A DNA stretch of 64,000 bases. Origin: a bacterium (GTDB lineage Bacteria; Zhuqueibacterota; Zhuqueibacteria; Residuimicrobiales; Oceaniaggregativiventaceae). Within the stretch, counting starts at the first letter, position 1; each line of letters starts with the position of its first letter. A model generated the notes under the pieces. The model did not search any database. It saw only the letters and a list, made by a program, of their open reading frames with translations, and was not told the DNA's origin. The position numbers and the translations under genes are program-made. Shown here piece by piece: positions 52,301 to 62,100 of the stretch. Where the stretch lies: positions 1-64,000 of the forward strand of contig JAKQNP010000054.1 in the NCBI GenBank assembly GCA_029565675.1. Direction: 5' to 3'.

Positions 52301-53779
52301 TTATGGCTGCGGATTGGGAATCATCTCCAGATCGACCTTGTTGCGATTGGCGAGATCGAGGACCACCTGAAAAGTCAATCGCCCGATGCGTTCCATAACC
52401 TCTGCATCCAGGGTCTCCGGACGATCGCGCGGCGTATGATAAGTTGACACCCCGCCGAGAGCATAGATAAAAATCGCGGGAATGCCTTTTTCGTGAAAAG
52501 GAAAATGATCGGAATTGGCTGCGGTCCAGCGATCGAGCACCGGTACCTGTTCATGGGCAGCGCTGGCGCGGCGAAAAAGGTCGAGCAGTTCGGGATAGTT
52601 GTTGCCGCCGACGATCATCATGCCATCGGTGCCGGAACCGACCATATCGAGATTGATCATAACGCGGGTTTGCGCCACCGGCCACAGGGGATTCTCGACG
52701 GCAAAGCGGGAACCGAGCAACCCCATCTCCTCGCCGGTGAAAGCCATAAAAACAATGGAACGCTTGGGAGCTTGCGGCAGAGCCGCAAAGGCTTCGGCCA
52801 GTTCCATGACCACCGCCGTACCCGAGGCGTTGTCGTTGGCGCCAGTAAAAACCGCATCACCGATTTGGCCGATATGGTCGGCATGTGCGCCGATGACGAT
52901 GGCTTCATGGCGGAGTTTGGGATCGCTGCCGGGCAGATAACCGACAATGTTCATGGTCTGCTGCTCTGCGGCGAGCTCGCTGGCGATTTGCAGGTGAACC
53001 CGATGCGGCAGTGCCATGGAGACCTTGCGCGGCCGTTGCTGCATCGAATCGCGCAAGGCCGCCAGAGTCCAGCCGCTGCCGGCGAGCAAGAGATCGGCAG
53101 CGGCAGCGGAAATGGTGGCCGCCGGAACCGATTGACGGCTGGAAATGCCGCCGATCGGTTCGCCGACCAGGAGAGCGGCGCGTGCGCCGGCATCGGCGAG
53201 AAACCGCAGTTTGCGCCTGCCGCGAAAAGAACGGTCGAAATGGGCATCGGGCAGCAGCGGGGTGCCGTCGAGGACCAAAGCGACGGCGCCTTGCAGGTCG
53301 ATATCGGCGAGGTCATCCCAACCGTGTTCCGGCGAGCGGATGCCATAGCCGGCAAAGACGAGCGGCGCGTTGAGCGTGCACGGTGCCGATGACGCGGCCG
53401 GCAAAAAATCGTCTTGCAGGCGCAACGGCATGCGCAGGGTGTCGCTGCCGACGGGTGAAGCGATGGGGGTGAGCAATTCGAGAAAAGGATTGGCGGCGAT
53501 GCGGTTGCGATCAACGGCAAAGCGCTGAAAATAAGAGGAATCCGCATCCAGCGGCTTGAGGCCGGCGCGTTGAAATTCGGCGGCAATATAGCGGGCGGCG
53601 GCGATAAATTCGGAATCGCCGGTACCGCGACCGCCAAAACGGCCGTCAGCAAGTGTGGTGACGCGCTGGCGGCAGTCATCCGCGGTGATCGTCCAGGCCG
53701 CCAGCCGGGCTGGATCGGTTTGCGAAAAGACAGAGACAACGGCACTCAGCAAGAGCACATAGAGAGAACGATAGGACAT
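52301..53779 (-). CDS. Exported M28-family zinc aminopeptidase
   Basis: A 492-residue secreted peptidase. The signal peptide (SLYVLLLSAVVSVFSQ) is followed by a protease-associated domain (about 115-250) and an M28 catalytic domain with all expected zinc ligands. These are GAHADHIGQ (299-302), GANDNASGTAV (D316), FTGEEMG (E350-E351), NLDMVG (D378) and the last histidine in NSDHFPFHEKG (425). It would release N-terminal amino acids outside the inner membrane. The coding region is visibly GC-richer than the sugar region. It is possibly transcribed with the RidA-type lipoprotein gene 47 bp downstream. Confidence 0.88.
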   Translation of the reverse strand: MSYRSLYVLLLSAVVSVFSQTDPARLAAWTITADDCRQRVTTLADGRFGGRGTGDSEFIAAARYIAAEFQRAGLKPLDADSSYFQRFAVDRNRIAANPFLELLTPIASPVGSDTLRMPLRLQDDFLPAASSAPCTLNAPLVFAGYGIRSPEHGWDDLADIDLQGAVALVLDGTPLLPDAHFDRSFRGRRKLRFLADAGARAALLVGEPIGGISSRQSVPAATISAAAADLLLAGSGWTLAALRDSMQQRPRKVSMALPHRVHLQIASELAAEQQTMNIVGYLPGSDPKLRHEAIVIGAHADHIGQIGDAVFTGANDNASGTAVVMELAEAFAALPQAPKRSIVFMAFTGEEMGLLGSRFAVENPLWPVAQTRVMINLDMVGSGTDGMMIVGGNNYPELLDLFRRASAAHEQVPVLDRWTAANSDHFPFHEKGIPAIFIYALGGVSTYHTPRDRPETLDAEVMERIGRLTFQVVLDLANRNKVDLEMIPNPQP

Positions 53780-53844
53780 GAATCACTCCTCAATTGCAGG
53801 GTTAAAATGACCCGAGCCTGGCATGATCAGAATAAACTAAAAAT

Positions 53845-53894
53845 AAGCGGGTGAGAGTGAGGGTGAACCCAGGTTCCCCCCTGCCCACTCGCTT
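53845..53894 (-). terminator. Terminator of parAB
   Basis: AAGCGGGTG (53845-53853) pairs with CCACTCGCTT (53885-53894) with one G/T wobble, around an inner GGGTGAACCC hairpin. On the minus strand it is followed by ATTTTTAG. It lies 21 bp beyond the parB stop. Confidence 0.65.
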
Positions 53895-53914
53895 GAAAAA
53901 GACCAACACCGGCT

Positions 53915-54769
53915 CTATTCGGTTTGCAGCTCAGCGATTTTGGCGAGCAGTTTGCTCAGCAAATCGGCGCGATCGCGATAGGTCACGCGAAAGGTTTTGA
54001 GCGTTTCCTGACCCTTGAGTTCGCGGGCAAGAGCCAGGGCCGCATCGCCAGGGATGGGGTCGCTGGATTTTTTGATGCGGTCGTAGAGCGCTTGTTGCTG
54101 TTGCGGCTTGTGGTTGAGCAGCAGCAGCGCGCGCGCGTGTTTTTCGGTGATTTGATTTTTGCTCGCCCGGCCGCCGGTTGCCACCAGTTCACTTTGCAGG
54201 TGGGGCGGCAAATTGAGCAGAGCGAGGATCTGTTTGCGCCGACGGCTGCTGAGGCCGACGGCCGTCTCGACCTCCTGCCAGACGGTGTCAGCAGGCAGAA
54301 GGGATTTGTAATGCAGCAGCGCCCGTGCCTTGTCGATCGGCGACAAATCCTCGCGCTGCAGATTTTCGATCAGCTGACGGGCGTAGCGATCGGCCTCGGC
54401 AACATCGTTTTGCACAATGCACGGCAATTCGCTTAACCCCACCAGCTGTGCAGCCCGATAGCGCCGTTCGCCGGAAATCAAACGAAAACGTCCGCCTTCG
54501 ACGGCTTCCACGGAGATCGGCTGCAAGAGGCCGTAGCGCTGGATCGATGCCGCCAATTCTTCCAGCGTTTCATCATGCAAAGCCGTGCGCGGTTGTTGCG
54601 GATCCGGATCGATCGAGTCGAGCGGAATCAGTTTGGCGTTGCGCATGCGCTTGACGCCGTCTGCACCCCAGGGTTCCGGCGGCAACAAGGCTTCATCAGG
54701 TCGTTCGAGCGTCTGCGGCTGCACAAGCGAACCGCGCACTTGTTCAAGCAATTTGCTCTTTTTTGACAT
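53915..54769 (-). CDS. parB: ParB-family chromosome partition protein
   Basis: A 284-residue DNA-binding partition protein. The N-terminal basic region begins MSKKSKLLEQV, followed by the ParB/Srx CTP-binding domain (LIPLDSIDPDPQQPR, LEELAASIQRYGLLQPI, RFRLISGERRYRAAQLVG) and the helix-turn-helix (LSPIDKARALLHYKSLL, VGLSSRRRKQILALL). The linker and short dimerisation tail complete it. The arginine pair of the C motif (GERRYRAA) is intact, so CTP-dependent clamp loading at parS is expected. The ATG at 54769 lies inside the end of parA (26-bp overlap). The frame extends further upstream without conservation. Confidence 0.9.
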   Translation of the reverse strand: MSKKSKLLEQVRGSLVQPQTLERPDEALLPPEPWGADGVKRMRNAKLIPLDSIDPDPQQPRTALHDETLEELAASIQRYGLLQPISVEAVEGGRFRLISGERRYRAAQLVGLSELPCIVQNDVAEADRYARQLIENLQREDLSPIDKARALLHYKSLLPADTVWQEVETAVGLSSRRRKQILALLNLPPHLQSELVATGGRASKNQITEKHARALLLLNHKPQQQQALYDRIKKSSDPIPGDAALALARELKGQETLKTFRVTYRDRADLLSKLLAKIAELQTE

Positions 54770-55535
54770 GGTCACGCACTTCTCTGGCAAATCGACGAAA
54801 ACAATCCGCCTGGCGCGAATGCGGCGCGTAAAAATTGATCGGCATGCGCAAAGTGGCGGATTCGGTGTATTGCACATTGTTGTTGAATTCTGACGCAAAC
54901 ATCTTGTTCGGGAAGGTTTCGCGCAAAACCCGGTTGTAACTGCTCTCCAGCGATCGACGGGCGTCATATTTGTTGATCACATAACCGAGTATTTTCAGAC
55001 CCGGATTGGCCCGCCGATTGACTCGGTCGATATAATTTTCCAATTGCGCCGAACCCTTGACCGCCCATTCCTGGCACTCGATGGGAATGATCAATCCCTG
55101 CGCCGCCACCAGCGCCATCCGGGTCGCACGGCTCAAATTCGGCGGACAATCGATCAACATAAAGCTATATTCGGCCAGCACTTCCTGCAACGACTCGATC
55201 AGATAGAATTGCGCATCGTCATCCCCGGCCAAGGCGCTGTCCAGATTGGCCAGATCCAAATTGGCCGGCAGAATATCGATGCCCGAAAAAGCGGTCGTGC
55301 GGATCGTTTGCCGAATATCCGCATCGCGAATCAACACGTCGGCAATCGTCGGTTGCACCATATGGATGTTGTCGATAAACACCGAAGAGAGATTGCCCTG
55401 CTGATCCATATCGATCAGCAAAACCCGTTCGCCTTCTTCGGCCAATACCCCGGCAAGCCCCATCGACACCGTGGTCTTGCCCACCCCACCCTTCTGATTG
55501 GCAATCGCCAAACGTATCCCCATTGCCGCGCTCAT
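54744..55535 (-). CDS. parA: ParA-family partition ATPase
   Basis: A 263-residue Walker ATPase. It carries ANQKGGVGKTTVSMGLA with the deviant Walker A lysine, VLLIDMDQQGNLS, MLIDCPPNLSRATRMAL and GYVINKYDARRSLE. Orphan ParA-type partners would lack ParB, but here ParB overlaps the 3' end, so it is the chromosome (or replicon) segregation pair. The start at 55535 (MSAAMGIRLA) has only a weak ribosome site; the ATG at 55523 is an alternative. In many bacteria parAB lies near the replication origin. No dnaA, gidA or DnaA-box cluster is visible in this window, and no parS site was identified. Confidence 0.88.
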   Translation of the reverse strand: MSAAMGIRLAIANQKGGVGKTTVSMGLAGVLAEEGERVLLIDMDQQGNLSSVFIDNIHMVQPTIADVLIRDADIRQTIRTTAFSGIDILPANLDLANLDSALAGDDDAQFYLIESLQEVLAEYSFMLIDCPPNLSRATRMALVAAQGLIIPIECQEWAVKGSAQLENYIDRVNRRANPGLKILGYVINKYDARRSLESSYNRVLRETFPNKMFASEFNNNVQYTESATLRMPINFYAPHSRQADCFRRFAREVRDHVKKEQIA

Positions 55536-55648
55536 TCGCTTATGTTCGTTGGTTGTGGTGTGTTCCTGGCCTGCTGCACGACGGCGGTCCAACAACCGGC
55601 AGTTGCCACCATCACGCATGCCTGTCACACTATTCGACAAACTCACTT

Positions 55649-55677
55649 AATGTAAAAAATTTAACCGCGATTGCCAA
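55649..55677 (-). promoter_or_regulatory. Promoter of parAB
   Basis: Minus strand TTGGCA (55672-55677), 17-bp spacer, TACATT (55649-55654). It predicts a leader of roughly 105 nt before the parA ATG. The repeat copy at 55719 lies just upstream. Confidence 0.55.
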
Positions 55678-55718
55678 CGCTTTTTCTTGCCACCCCGAAA
55701 ACAAAATCGTCCGTATGC

Positions 55719-55859
55719 CCCAGATTCGGTGTTAACCGAATCAAAAAAACTGTCAATCGCTTATTCTTGCTGCGGTTGCGAATAGGACACTTTTCACCCA
55801 ACGTCCATTGCCATCAGATTGATTTTCTTTGAGATCCGGTGCTGCGCACCAAATCTGGG
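55719..55859. repeat. 140-bp repeat family, copy 1
   Basis: Begins CCCAGATTCGGTG and ends CACCAAATCTGGG, so the termini are 13-bp inverted repeats with one mismatch. Internally the left end forms the GATTCGGT/ACCGAATC hairpin and the right end GGTGC-TGC-GCACC. It shares most of its sequence with the copies at 57870 and 62101. It lies between the parAB promoter and the stop of the GH30 gene, ending 5 bp from that stop. Confidence 0.9.
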
Positions 55860-55864
55860 TTTGC

Positions 55865-57750
55865 TCAATTCGCCACAAATGTGGTGATGCTCGACGGCGG
55901 CAAGGTCGCGCGAAAAATCCCACTGCGAACGGGGATCTCTCTTTGCGCCGCACAATTCTGGCTTTGCGAGGTCACGTACGGCAGAACCACCTGCGTGTGA
56001 CCATCCTGAAAAATAAAGGTCTGCTTTATCGCCTGTGCAGCGGTGTTGATGGCGATGAGGACGATGCACCCATCGCCGCGATAGGCTGAGAGATGAATCT
56101 GGGGTTGGGGGTTTTCCTCGACATCCACACACACGAAACCCGGGCGAATAAAGCGCGAAAACTGTGACATCACATAACCGCGTTTGGTTACCCTGCCGTC
56201 TTCATCGATCGGACCATAGAAACGGACGATGTACCACCACACGTAGGCACTCATCCCCGCCACCAGACAATCGTTGATCTCCTTGCCGGTGGCCAGAACC
56301 TTTGCCCAGCCGATATCGGTATCCAGATGTTCGGTCATCCACACCTCTTTGCCCTTTTGTCGAGCCGGCGGATAAGGCACCAGCCCACCGCCATAAATGT
56401 GACCGGCGATAATCGCGGTGTTTGCGGTTGCCAGAGAATCGCGCAAAATGACGTCGGAAAAGGTGCGGTCGAAATGAAAGGATTCAGGAGCCATCACCGG
56501 TACCCCGATTGCCGGTGCGTTTTCACTGAGAAAACGAACCATTTCCTGGCTGCTCCAGTCGCAGGATTCATAGGTCACCTGCACATCCGGCTCATTCTGC
56601 ACAGAAATGGCATAGAGCGGTACTCCCTGCTTTGCCATATAGACGGCGAAGGAGGCCAGGTGTTCTGCATGGTCAGCGTAACAGGTATCGATAAGCCGAC
56701 CGCCTACAAGGCTGTTGTTGGTTTTCATTCTGGCCGGCGGTGACCATGGCGACGCGATGATCATGGCGCCCCGTTCATAGGCCGCTTTGGCAGTGGCCAC
56801 CTGCAATCGGAAGTCATTGGTATTGGAAGGAATCCGCAGACGCAGGATGGTGAAACCGAGCTGTCCCGGATCGGTGCCAACGGCCGTCTGGATCTGCGCC
56901 GCAGTCATATCCGGACGCCAGCCGACGATGTTGGCGGCACCAAATCCGCGGATGGTCTGCTGGCTGTTGTGCAAGAAAATGGTGGCGGCGTGCGGACTCA
57001 ATTCTTCGACGATATAGTTGAGTGGAAAATTTTCTTGCACCGGCTGATCGGTAAATTCGGCGGGCAGGATGCGCGGCACTGTGGTTTCCGTGTTTTCGAT
57101 GCGCACGATAAAAGTCGGAGCTTGCTGAAATTCCGAAATCGCCGGCAAAAGACGTTCTGAAGAAAAAGGAAAAAATGGGCATCTCGTGTTCCGGTATGGG
57201 GAGCCGTATCCGGTAGATAGAGCAGTTTTTTTACCCGTAACTCTCTCCCCACCTGCAGCCGATAAAAATAAAGACCAGGTGCGACTTGGTTGCCGAAACG
57301 ATCTGCACCGTCCCAAATCACCTCCCGCACACCACCACCCGCAAAGGCGGAAAATCGTTGCACCTCTCTGCCCAACACATCGTAAATCGCGATCCATGCT
57401 TCTGCCGGATAATCATGAAAATAGGCGATGGCCGTTGAAACAGAAAAAGGATTGGGATAGTTTTGTGCCAAAAAATACTCCTCTGGCACAGATGTTTGGG
57501 ATTCGACCAGGGTTTGAATATCGATTTGGAAAGCACCATCGCCATCGGTCAGGGTCGAAAATAGTCGATCCCGATCGTCGCTGGCGATAAAGGTAATCCT
57601 GGCGTTTTGCACGGGAATGCCGGCAGCGGTTACCTTACCGGCGACATGGATAGACTGCGCCTGCAAGGCTCCGACTACCGCCAGGAAAACAACAGACAAA
57701 AGCGTTTGCCCTGCCCGCATCTTTAGCGAGTGTATTCGACCGAGTTTCAT
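55865..57750 (-). pseudogene. GH30 xylanase-type gene interrupted by a -1 frameshift
   Basis: One long gene in two frames. From 57750 the first frame encodes a signal peptide, a carboxypeptidase-regulatory-like beta domain (VAGKVTAAGIPVQNARITF) and a FlgD-like domain starting YPNPFSVSTA. At about 57169-57175 the correct frame moves by -1, and the second frame carries a GH30 catalytic domain. Its visible segments are IRGFGAANIVGWRPDM, SPWSPPARMKTN, YAISVQNEPDVQ (acid/base Glu) and EVWMTEHLDTD (nucleophile Glu), ending in a beta domain. Such enzymes cut glucuronoxylan or related beta-1,4/1,6 chains. The break falls in a T TTT TTC heptamer, so sequencing error, decay or programmed slippage are all possible. 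Confidence 0.75.
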
Positions 57751-57869
57751 CACAACATATCCAAGTTATCCATTATAAATCAGGGGCACCAAATTGTCAA
57801 TCGATAGGTCAGCAAAAATTCGAAACAAAGCTGTTTCGCTGCGTTGAGGTTCACTTGGTGCATCAATAA

Positions 57870-58009
57870 CCCAGATTCGGTGTCAACCGAATCAAAAATC
57901 ATTCAATCACTTATTCCTTATGCGGTTGCACAAATGGCAGTTTTCACCCTCTGTGTATTGCTATCAGATTGATCTTCTGTGAGGTTCGGTGCTGCGCACC
58001 GAATCCGGG
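57870..58009. repeat. 140-bp repeat family, copy 2
   Basis: Same layout and orientation as copy 1: CCCAGATTCGGTG at the left end and CACCGAATCCGGG at the right, with the right-hand palindrome TTCGGTGCTGCGCACCGAA perfect. Internal sequence diverges at scattered positions. It lies between the GH30 gene start and the comM stop, in a gap that otherwise holds nothing I recognise. Confidence 0.9.
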
Positions 58010-58126
58010 AATGACTTGCACAGCTGTTTCCGGCCAGATAAAAATAACAATTAAGGGTAGGCATTCCTGATAAATTTGTCAAGTGATTTATCCGTGAAAC
58101 CGAGTCGGAGCGCACAATGGCATCCT

Positions 58127-59665
58127 TTAGAGAATCTGCAGCCTGTCCAAGGTGCGATATTGTATGGCTTCGCTGATATGGGAAGCGCTGATTTCGCCAC
58201 AACCATCCAGATCGGCGATCGTGCGCGCCAGTTTGAGAATTCTGTCATATGCGCGCGCCGACAAGCCAAGCGATTGGATGGCGTTGCGCATCAGAGCATG
58301 CGAGTCGCGGTCGATGCGGCAAAACTGACGGGTTTCGCGGGATTCCATGCGCGCATTGCAATAGAGATGGGGATGCTCGCGAAATCGCGCCAGTTGACGA
58401 TTGCGAGCCTGTATGACCCGGCTGCGGATCTGTTGCGAATTCTCGCCGTTTGAAGTGCTGCTGAGGTCGCGATAAGGCACCGCGGGCACGTCGAGATGGA
58501 TGTCGATGCGGTCCATCAACGGTCCAGAGATGCGCGCCAGATAGCGCTGGATCATCTGCCCTGTGCACTGACAGGCGTGATTGGGATCGGTATGATAGCC
58601 GCATGGACAGGGATTCATCGCTGCGGCCAGCATGAACGACGCGGGATAGGTCAGCGAAATCGCTGCGCGCGCGATGGTGACTTTGCCGTCCTCCAAAGGT
58701 TGGCGCATGACGTCGAGGACATTTTTTTTGAATTCAGGCAATTCGTCGAGAAAAAGCACGCCGTGATGCGCCAGGCTCACCTCGCCCGGCCGCGGCACAG
58801 TTCCACCGCCGATCAGACCGGCATCGCTGATCGTGTGATGCGGGGACCGAAAAGGCCGGCAGGTGATCAGCGATGCACCGGGTTTGAGCAATCCGGCAAC
58901 CGAATGGATCTTGGTGGCTTCCAGGGCCTCCTGCAGGGTCATAGGCGGCAAGATGGTCGGCAAGCGTTTGGCCAACATGGTTTTTCCCGAACCAGGCGGA
59001 CCGATCATCACCACGTTATGGCCACCGGCTGCTGCAACCTCGAGAGCACGTTTGACGTGTTCCTGGCCTTTGACATCGCTGAAATCGACAGCGCCCGGAA
59101 CCTGATGGGTGAACACCGATTGAATGTCAACGACAAACGGATCAATTTTCTGGTGGCCTTGCAGAAAGTCGAGCGCTTCGCGCAATGTATCGACCGGATA
59201 GACTTTCAAATCGCGAGCCATGGCGGCTTCGCGGGCGTTGCCGCGCGGCAACACCAGTCCCCTGTTTTTTTGCCGCGCCACCATCACCGCGATCGGCAAG
59301 ACGCCCTGGACCGGACGGACGGAGCCGTCCAGTCCAAGCTCACCGATAATCGTAACTTGCTCAAGGCCGGTGTTCTGCAAAACACCGCTGGCTGCCAGGA
59401 TACCGACAGCGATCGGGAAATCAAACGCCGCCCCTTCCTTGCGAATGTCCGCAGGAGCCAGGTTCAAAGTGATGCGTTTGAGGGGAAATATAAATCCCGA
59501 ATTCTTGATCGCGGCCTGCACACGCTCCTTGGACTCCCGCACCGCTCCTTCCGGCAATCCCACCATGACAAAATGTGGCAGGTTTCCTTCCAGATGGGTC
59601 TCCACCCTGACTTCATAGGCGTTGATTCCCAACACTGCCGCGCTGTGCACAGCCGATAAACCCAT
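58127..59665 (-). CDS. comM: YifB/ComM-family Mg-chelatase-like AAA+ ATPase
   Basis: A 512-residue AAA+ helicase; in Vibrio and others ComM promotes branch migration during natural transformation. The N-terminal Lon-like domain ([31 protein letters not shown]) is followed by the Mg-chelatase AAA core with Walker [15 protein letters not shown] near 220, [17 protein letters not shown], and [17 protein letters not shown]. The cysteine cluster [16 protein letters not shown] and a C-terminal lid complete it. The start at 59665 (MGLSAV) has GGGAGG upstream and matches the family N-terminus; the two earlier ATGs do not. Confidence 0.93.
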   Translation of the reverse strand: MGLSAVHSAAVLGINAYEVRVETHLEGNLPHFVMVGLPEGAVRESKERVQAAIKNSGFIFPLKRITLNLAPADIRKEGAAFDFPIAVGILAASGVLQNTGLEQVTIIGELGLDGSVRPVQGVLPIAVMVARQKNRGLVLPRGNAREAAMARDLKVYPVDTLREALDFLQGHQKIDPFVVDIQSVFTHQVPGAVDFSDVKGQEHVKRALEVAAAGGHNVVMIGPPGSGKTMLAKRLPTILPPMTLQEALEATKIHSVAGLLKPGASLITCRPFRSPHHTISDAGLIGGGTVPRPGEVSLAHHGVLFLDELPEFKKNVLDVMRQPLEDGKVTIARAAISLTYPASFMLAAAMNPCPCGYHTDPNHACQCTGQMIQRYLARISGPLMDRIDIHLDVPAVPYRDLSSTSNGENSQQIRSRVIQARNRQLARFREHPHLYCNARMESRETRQFCRIDRDSHALMRNAIQSLGLSARAYDRILKLARTIADLDGCGEISASHISEAIQYRTLDRLQIL

Positions 59666-59759
59666 GCAAGCCTCCCGAAACAACCTTCGCATCACCCAAA
59701 CATGCGACTTTCCTGATCTTTGAAGATCGAATCGACCGACCAGACTCTTTGCATGATGA

Positions 59760-59788
59760 ATTATACACTATTTCGTTAATTATAGCAA
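59760..59788 (-). promoter_or_regulatory. Promoter of comM
   Basis: Minus strand TTGCTA (59783-59788), 17-bp spacer, TATAAT (59760-59765), about 95 bp upstream of the comM ATG. A second TATAAT lies just upstream of it without a good -35. Confidence 0.7.
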
Positions 59789-59915
59789 GTCTTTTCGCAA
59801 TTATATTCGATTTGATCTGTTTAAAAGGATGCGAATAGAGGTTTTTCAATCAGCTGTTGCAGTGGAAAGTCGAGCGATTGCGGGGGATGAGAATTTTGCT
59901 GTAGCGGCAGGAAGG

Positions 59916-59944
59916 CACGCCAGCAACACGTGGTCGCTGGCGTG
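59916..59944 (-). terminator. Hairpin at the end of the aldolase-type gene
   Basis: A 9-bp perfect stem (CACGCCAGC with GCTGGCGTG, 11-nt loop) begins 6 bp past the stop. No T-run follows on the minus strand, so termination is uncertain. Confidence 0.4.
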
Positions 59945-59949
59945 TTCGA

Positions 59950-61029
59950 TCAAGTTTTCAACCACTCGGGAAGATGAGCGGCGATAAATGCATCGTCGTT
60001 CAGGTGCGGATAGGCGTGATAGACGCGATCGATTTCCTTGGCTTGTGCCTCCGACAAGGTCTCATCTGGATCAAGAGTCCACGTGCCGGACATCAATCCC
60101 TGCCGGCGCAGCACTTCGTGAATGCCGACAATAACGCCGCGAAATTGATTGGCGACATCGAAAAACGCACCGTTGCAATCGGTCACTGCCGCGGCCAGGG
60201 TCAAAAGATCGGAAGGAATAGCCCGATTGGATTGGACAAGACTTCGGACCCGGTCAAAGTGTTCAACGGCCTTTTGTGTCCACACTGCATAATGGCCGAG
60301 CAAGCCGCCGACAATTTGCATAAGCGTGGTCCCGGCGGCCGTTTTAAGTTCCACCGGTGTCAGCAAGTCGACGATAATCGAATCGTCGTTGCCCGTATAA
60401 AGGGCGATCTCCCCTGCTCTGCCAGATTCAGCCACGCCCCGCAACACATCGAGAGTATAATATCGGTTAAAAGGTGCAATTTTGATTGCCAAGACATTTT
60501 CAATATGGCAGAATTGGCGCCAAAAATCGGTATCGAGTACGCGTCCGCCAACAGCGGTCTGCAAATAAAAACCGATCAGAGGAATTTTTTCAGCGACACG
60601 ACGGCAGTGGTCGAGCAATTCGCTGTTGCTGGCGCCGGCAAAAGCCTTAAGGCTGAGCAGCGCGGCGTCATATCCCAACCCCGCCGCCAGGTCTGCCTCT
60701 TGCAGCGCTTGCGCTGTTTTGCCCACCACCCCGGCGATTTTCACGATCGATCGACTGTGCTGCTGTTCATATTTGATCGCTTCTTCGACAGCCAGACGCA
60801 AAACAGGTTGCAGCAGGTTGTGTTGCGGCAACCGTATTTCGAATTGGGTGGTATGCACCGCCACAGCCAAACCGCCGGCACCGGCCGCCAGATAATAACG
60901 GGTCAAGGCCCGTTGATGCACTTCGTCCAGTTTACGGGATTTGTCGAGCGCCAGCGGATGTGCAGGACTAACCACACCCTGTTGCAGAGCGCGAAGCACC
61001 GCATCTGAGGGCATCGGCAATTTTTTCAT
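59950..61029 (-). CDS. Dihydrodipicolinate-synthase/N-acetylneuraminate-lyase family aldolase
   Basis: A 359-residue TIM-barrel aldolase of the DapA/NanA superfamily, longer than the usual 290-310. The start region SDAVLRALQQGVVSPAHPLALD and RALTRYYLAAGAGGLAVAVHTTQFEIR are family-like. LKAFAGASNSELLDHCR follows, and the Schiff-base lysine is probably in VLAIKIAPFNRYYTLDVL near 195. It probably cleaves or forms a 2-keto-3-deoxy sugar acid, but the exact substrate is not evident. The start (MKKLP) at 61029 follows AAGGATC. It lies 16 bp after the stop of the epimerase gene, so they share a transcript. Confidence 0.75.
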   Translation of the reverse strand: MKKLPMPSDAVLRALQQGVVSPAHPLALDKSRKLDEVHQRALTRYYLAAGAGGLAVAVHTTQFEIRLPQHNLLQPVLRLAVEEAIKYEQQHSRSIVKIAGVVGKTAQALQEADLAAGLGYDAALLSLKAFAGASNSELLDHCRRVAEKIPLIGFYLQTAVGGRVLDTDFWRQFCHIENVLAIKIAPFNRYYTLDVLRGVAESGRAGEIALYTGNDDSIIVDLLTPVELKTAAGTTLMQIVGGLLGHYAVWTQKAVEHFDRVRSLVQSNRAIPSDLLTLAAAVTDCNGAFFDVANQFRGVIVGIHEVLRRQGLMSGTWTLDPDETLSEAQAKEIDRVYHAYPHLNDDAFIAAHLPEWLKT

Positions 61030-61045
61030 GCGCCAGATCCTTATG

Positions 61046-62077
61046 CTAGAATTTTCCCTTGCGCTCTTGAAAATGAGTCGGCTTGTTGAGCAATGGCATA
61101 TCCCGTTTGAGCCAATCGGCAATCCACAGAATCATTTGCGACAGTGAAACCGAGGGGTAGCCGTACAGGCGAAATGATTTCGCGGCATTGTTCAGAAACG
61201 CAGTCGACTCTTCTTCACCGATAAAGACGGCCGGTTTGCCAAACAGTTCGGCGAATTGTTGCGCAGCCCAGCGCAACGAAACCGTCTCCGAACCAGCCAC
61301 ATTGAGGTAAACGGCCGGCGAAGCACACAGAGCCAGCGAATTGAGAATCATCGCATTGGCATCGCCCTGCCAGATAACATTGAAATAGCCCATGCTCACA
61401 TCGACCGGCTGTTCGTGCAGAACTTTGGTCGCGATATCAACCAGAACCCCATAGCGCAACTCGACCGCATAATTGAGGCGGACGATGCAAACAGGGGTGT
61501 GGTTTTGCCGGCTGAAAAATTGAAACATTCGTTCCCGGCCAAGACAGGATTGCGCATAATCGCCGATCGGCTCGGGGGGTACGTTTTCCGTGCAGCCGCC
61601 GCTCTTGAGCGGCACCATCGGATAGACATTGCCTGTTGAAAAAGCGGTGATGCGCGAATCTTTAAACCGCTCTGCGACCAGAGTGGGAAGAAAAGTGTTT
61701 ACCCCCCAGGTCATCTCGACATTTTCAACCGAACCGAATTTCATGCCGGCCATATAGACGATATTTTTGATTTCCGGCAGCTTTTCGATAAACTGGCGAT
61801 CGAGCAAATTGCCCTGGATTGTTTCGATTCCGTGCTGTTCCAGGCGCGCACGCATTTCTGGTTGCGGGAAAAGATCGACTGCCAAAACCCGGCGTTTGTC
61901 GTTCTGATTTTGCAAAGCGCGTTTTGCCATACGGGTCAAGGTCGGCCCCATTTTGCCGCCAGCGCCCAATATCAAAAAATCGCCGTCGAGTCCGGCCATC
62001 GTCTTTTCCAGGATTGCTGTGGGCTGCGACAACAACTCTTCCAGTTCATCGATACTGACAATCTTCTTTTCCACCAC
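61046..62077 (-). CDS. NAD(P)-dependent epimerase/dehydratase family protein
   Basis: A 343-residue extended short-chain dehydrogenase. An N-terminal helical extension (EKKIVSIDELEELLSQP) precedes the Rossmann motif LILGAGGKMGPTLTRMAKRA (about 37-55). Substrate-region segments NIVYMAGMKFGSVENVEMTW and AFSTGNVYPMV follow. The expected YxxxK appears altered (DYAQSCLGRERMF), which may indicate a changed active site. It starts just after repeat copy 3 and is followed by the aldolase-type gene, suggesting a two-step sugar conversion. Confidence 0.75.
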   Translation of the reverse strand: MVEKKIVSIDELEELLSQPTAILEKTMAGLDGDFLILGAGGKMGPTLTRMAKRALQNQNDKRRVLAVDLFPQPEMRARLEQHGIETIQGNLLDRQFIEKLPEIKNIVYMAGMKFGSVENVEMTWGVNTFLPTLVAERFKDSRITAFSTGNVYPMVPLKSGGCTENVPPEPIGDYAQSCLGRERMFQFFSRQNHTPVCIVRLNYAVELRYGVLVDIATKVLHEQPVDVSMGYFNVIWQGDANAMILNSLALCASPAVYLNVAGSETVSLRWAAQQFAELFGKPAVFIGEEESTAFLNNAAKSFRLYGYPSVSLSQMILWIADWLKRDMPLLNKPTHFQERKGKF

Positions 62078-62100
62078 GGTTGTTCTCCTCTTTATTCAGG

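Noticed and set aside
54744-54769. Frameshift between parA and parB
   Set aside because: The 26-bp overlap is a normal translational coupling: parB has its own ATG and both frames carry complete family motifs.
56998-57750. A separate small FlgD-domain secreted protein upstream of a distinct GH30 gene
   Set aside because: Neither frame has a sensible end or start at the junction: the first frame runs on 60 codons into the GH30 region, and the second has no start codon or ribosome site before the linker domain. One frameshifted gene explains both.
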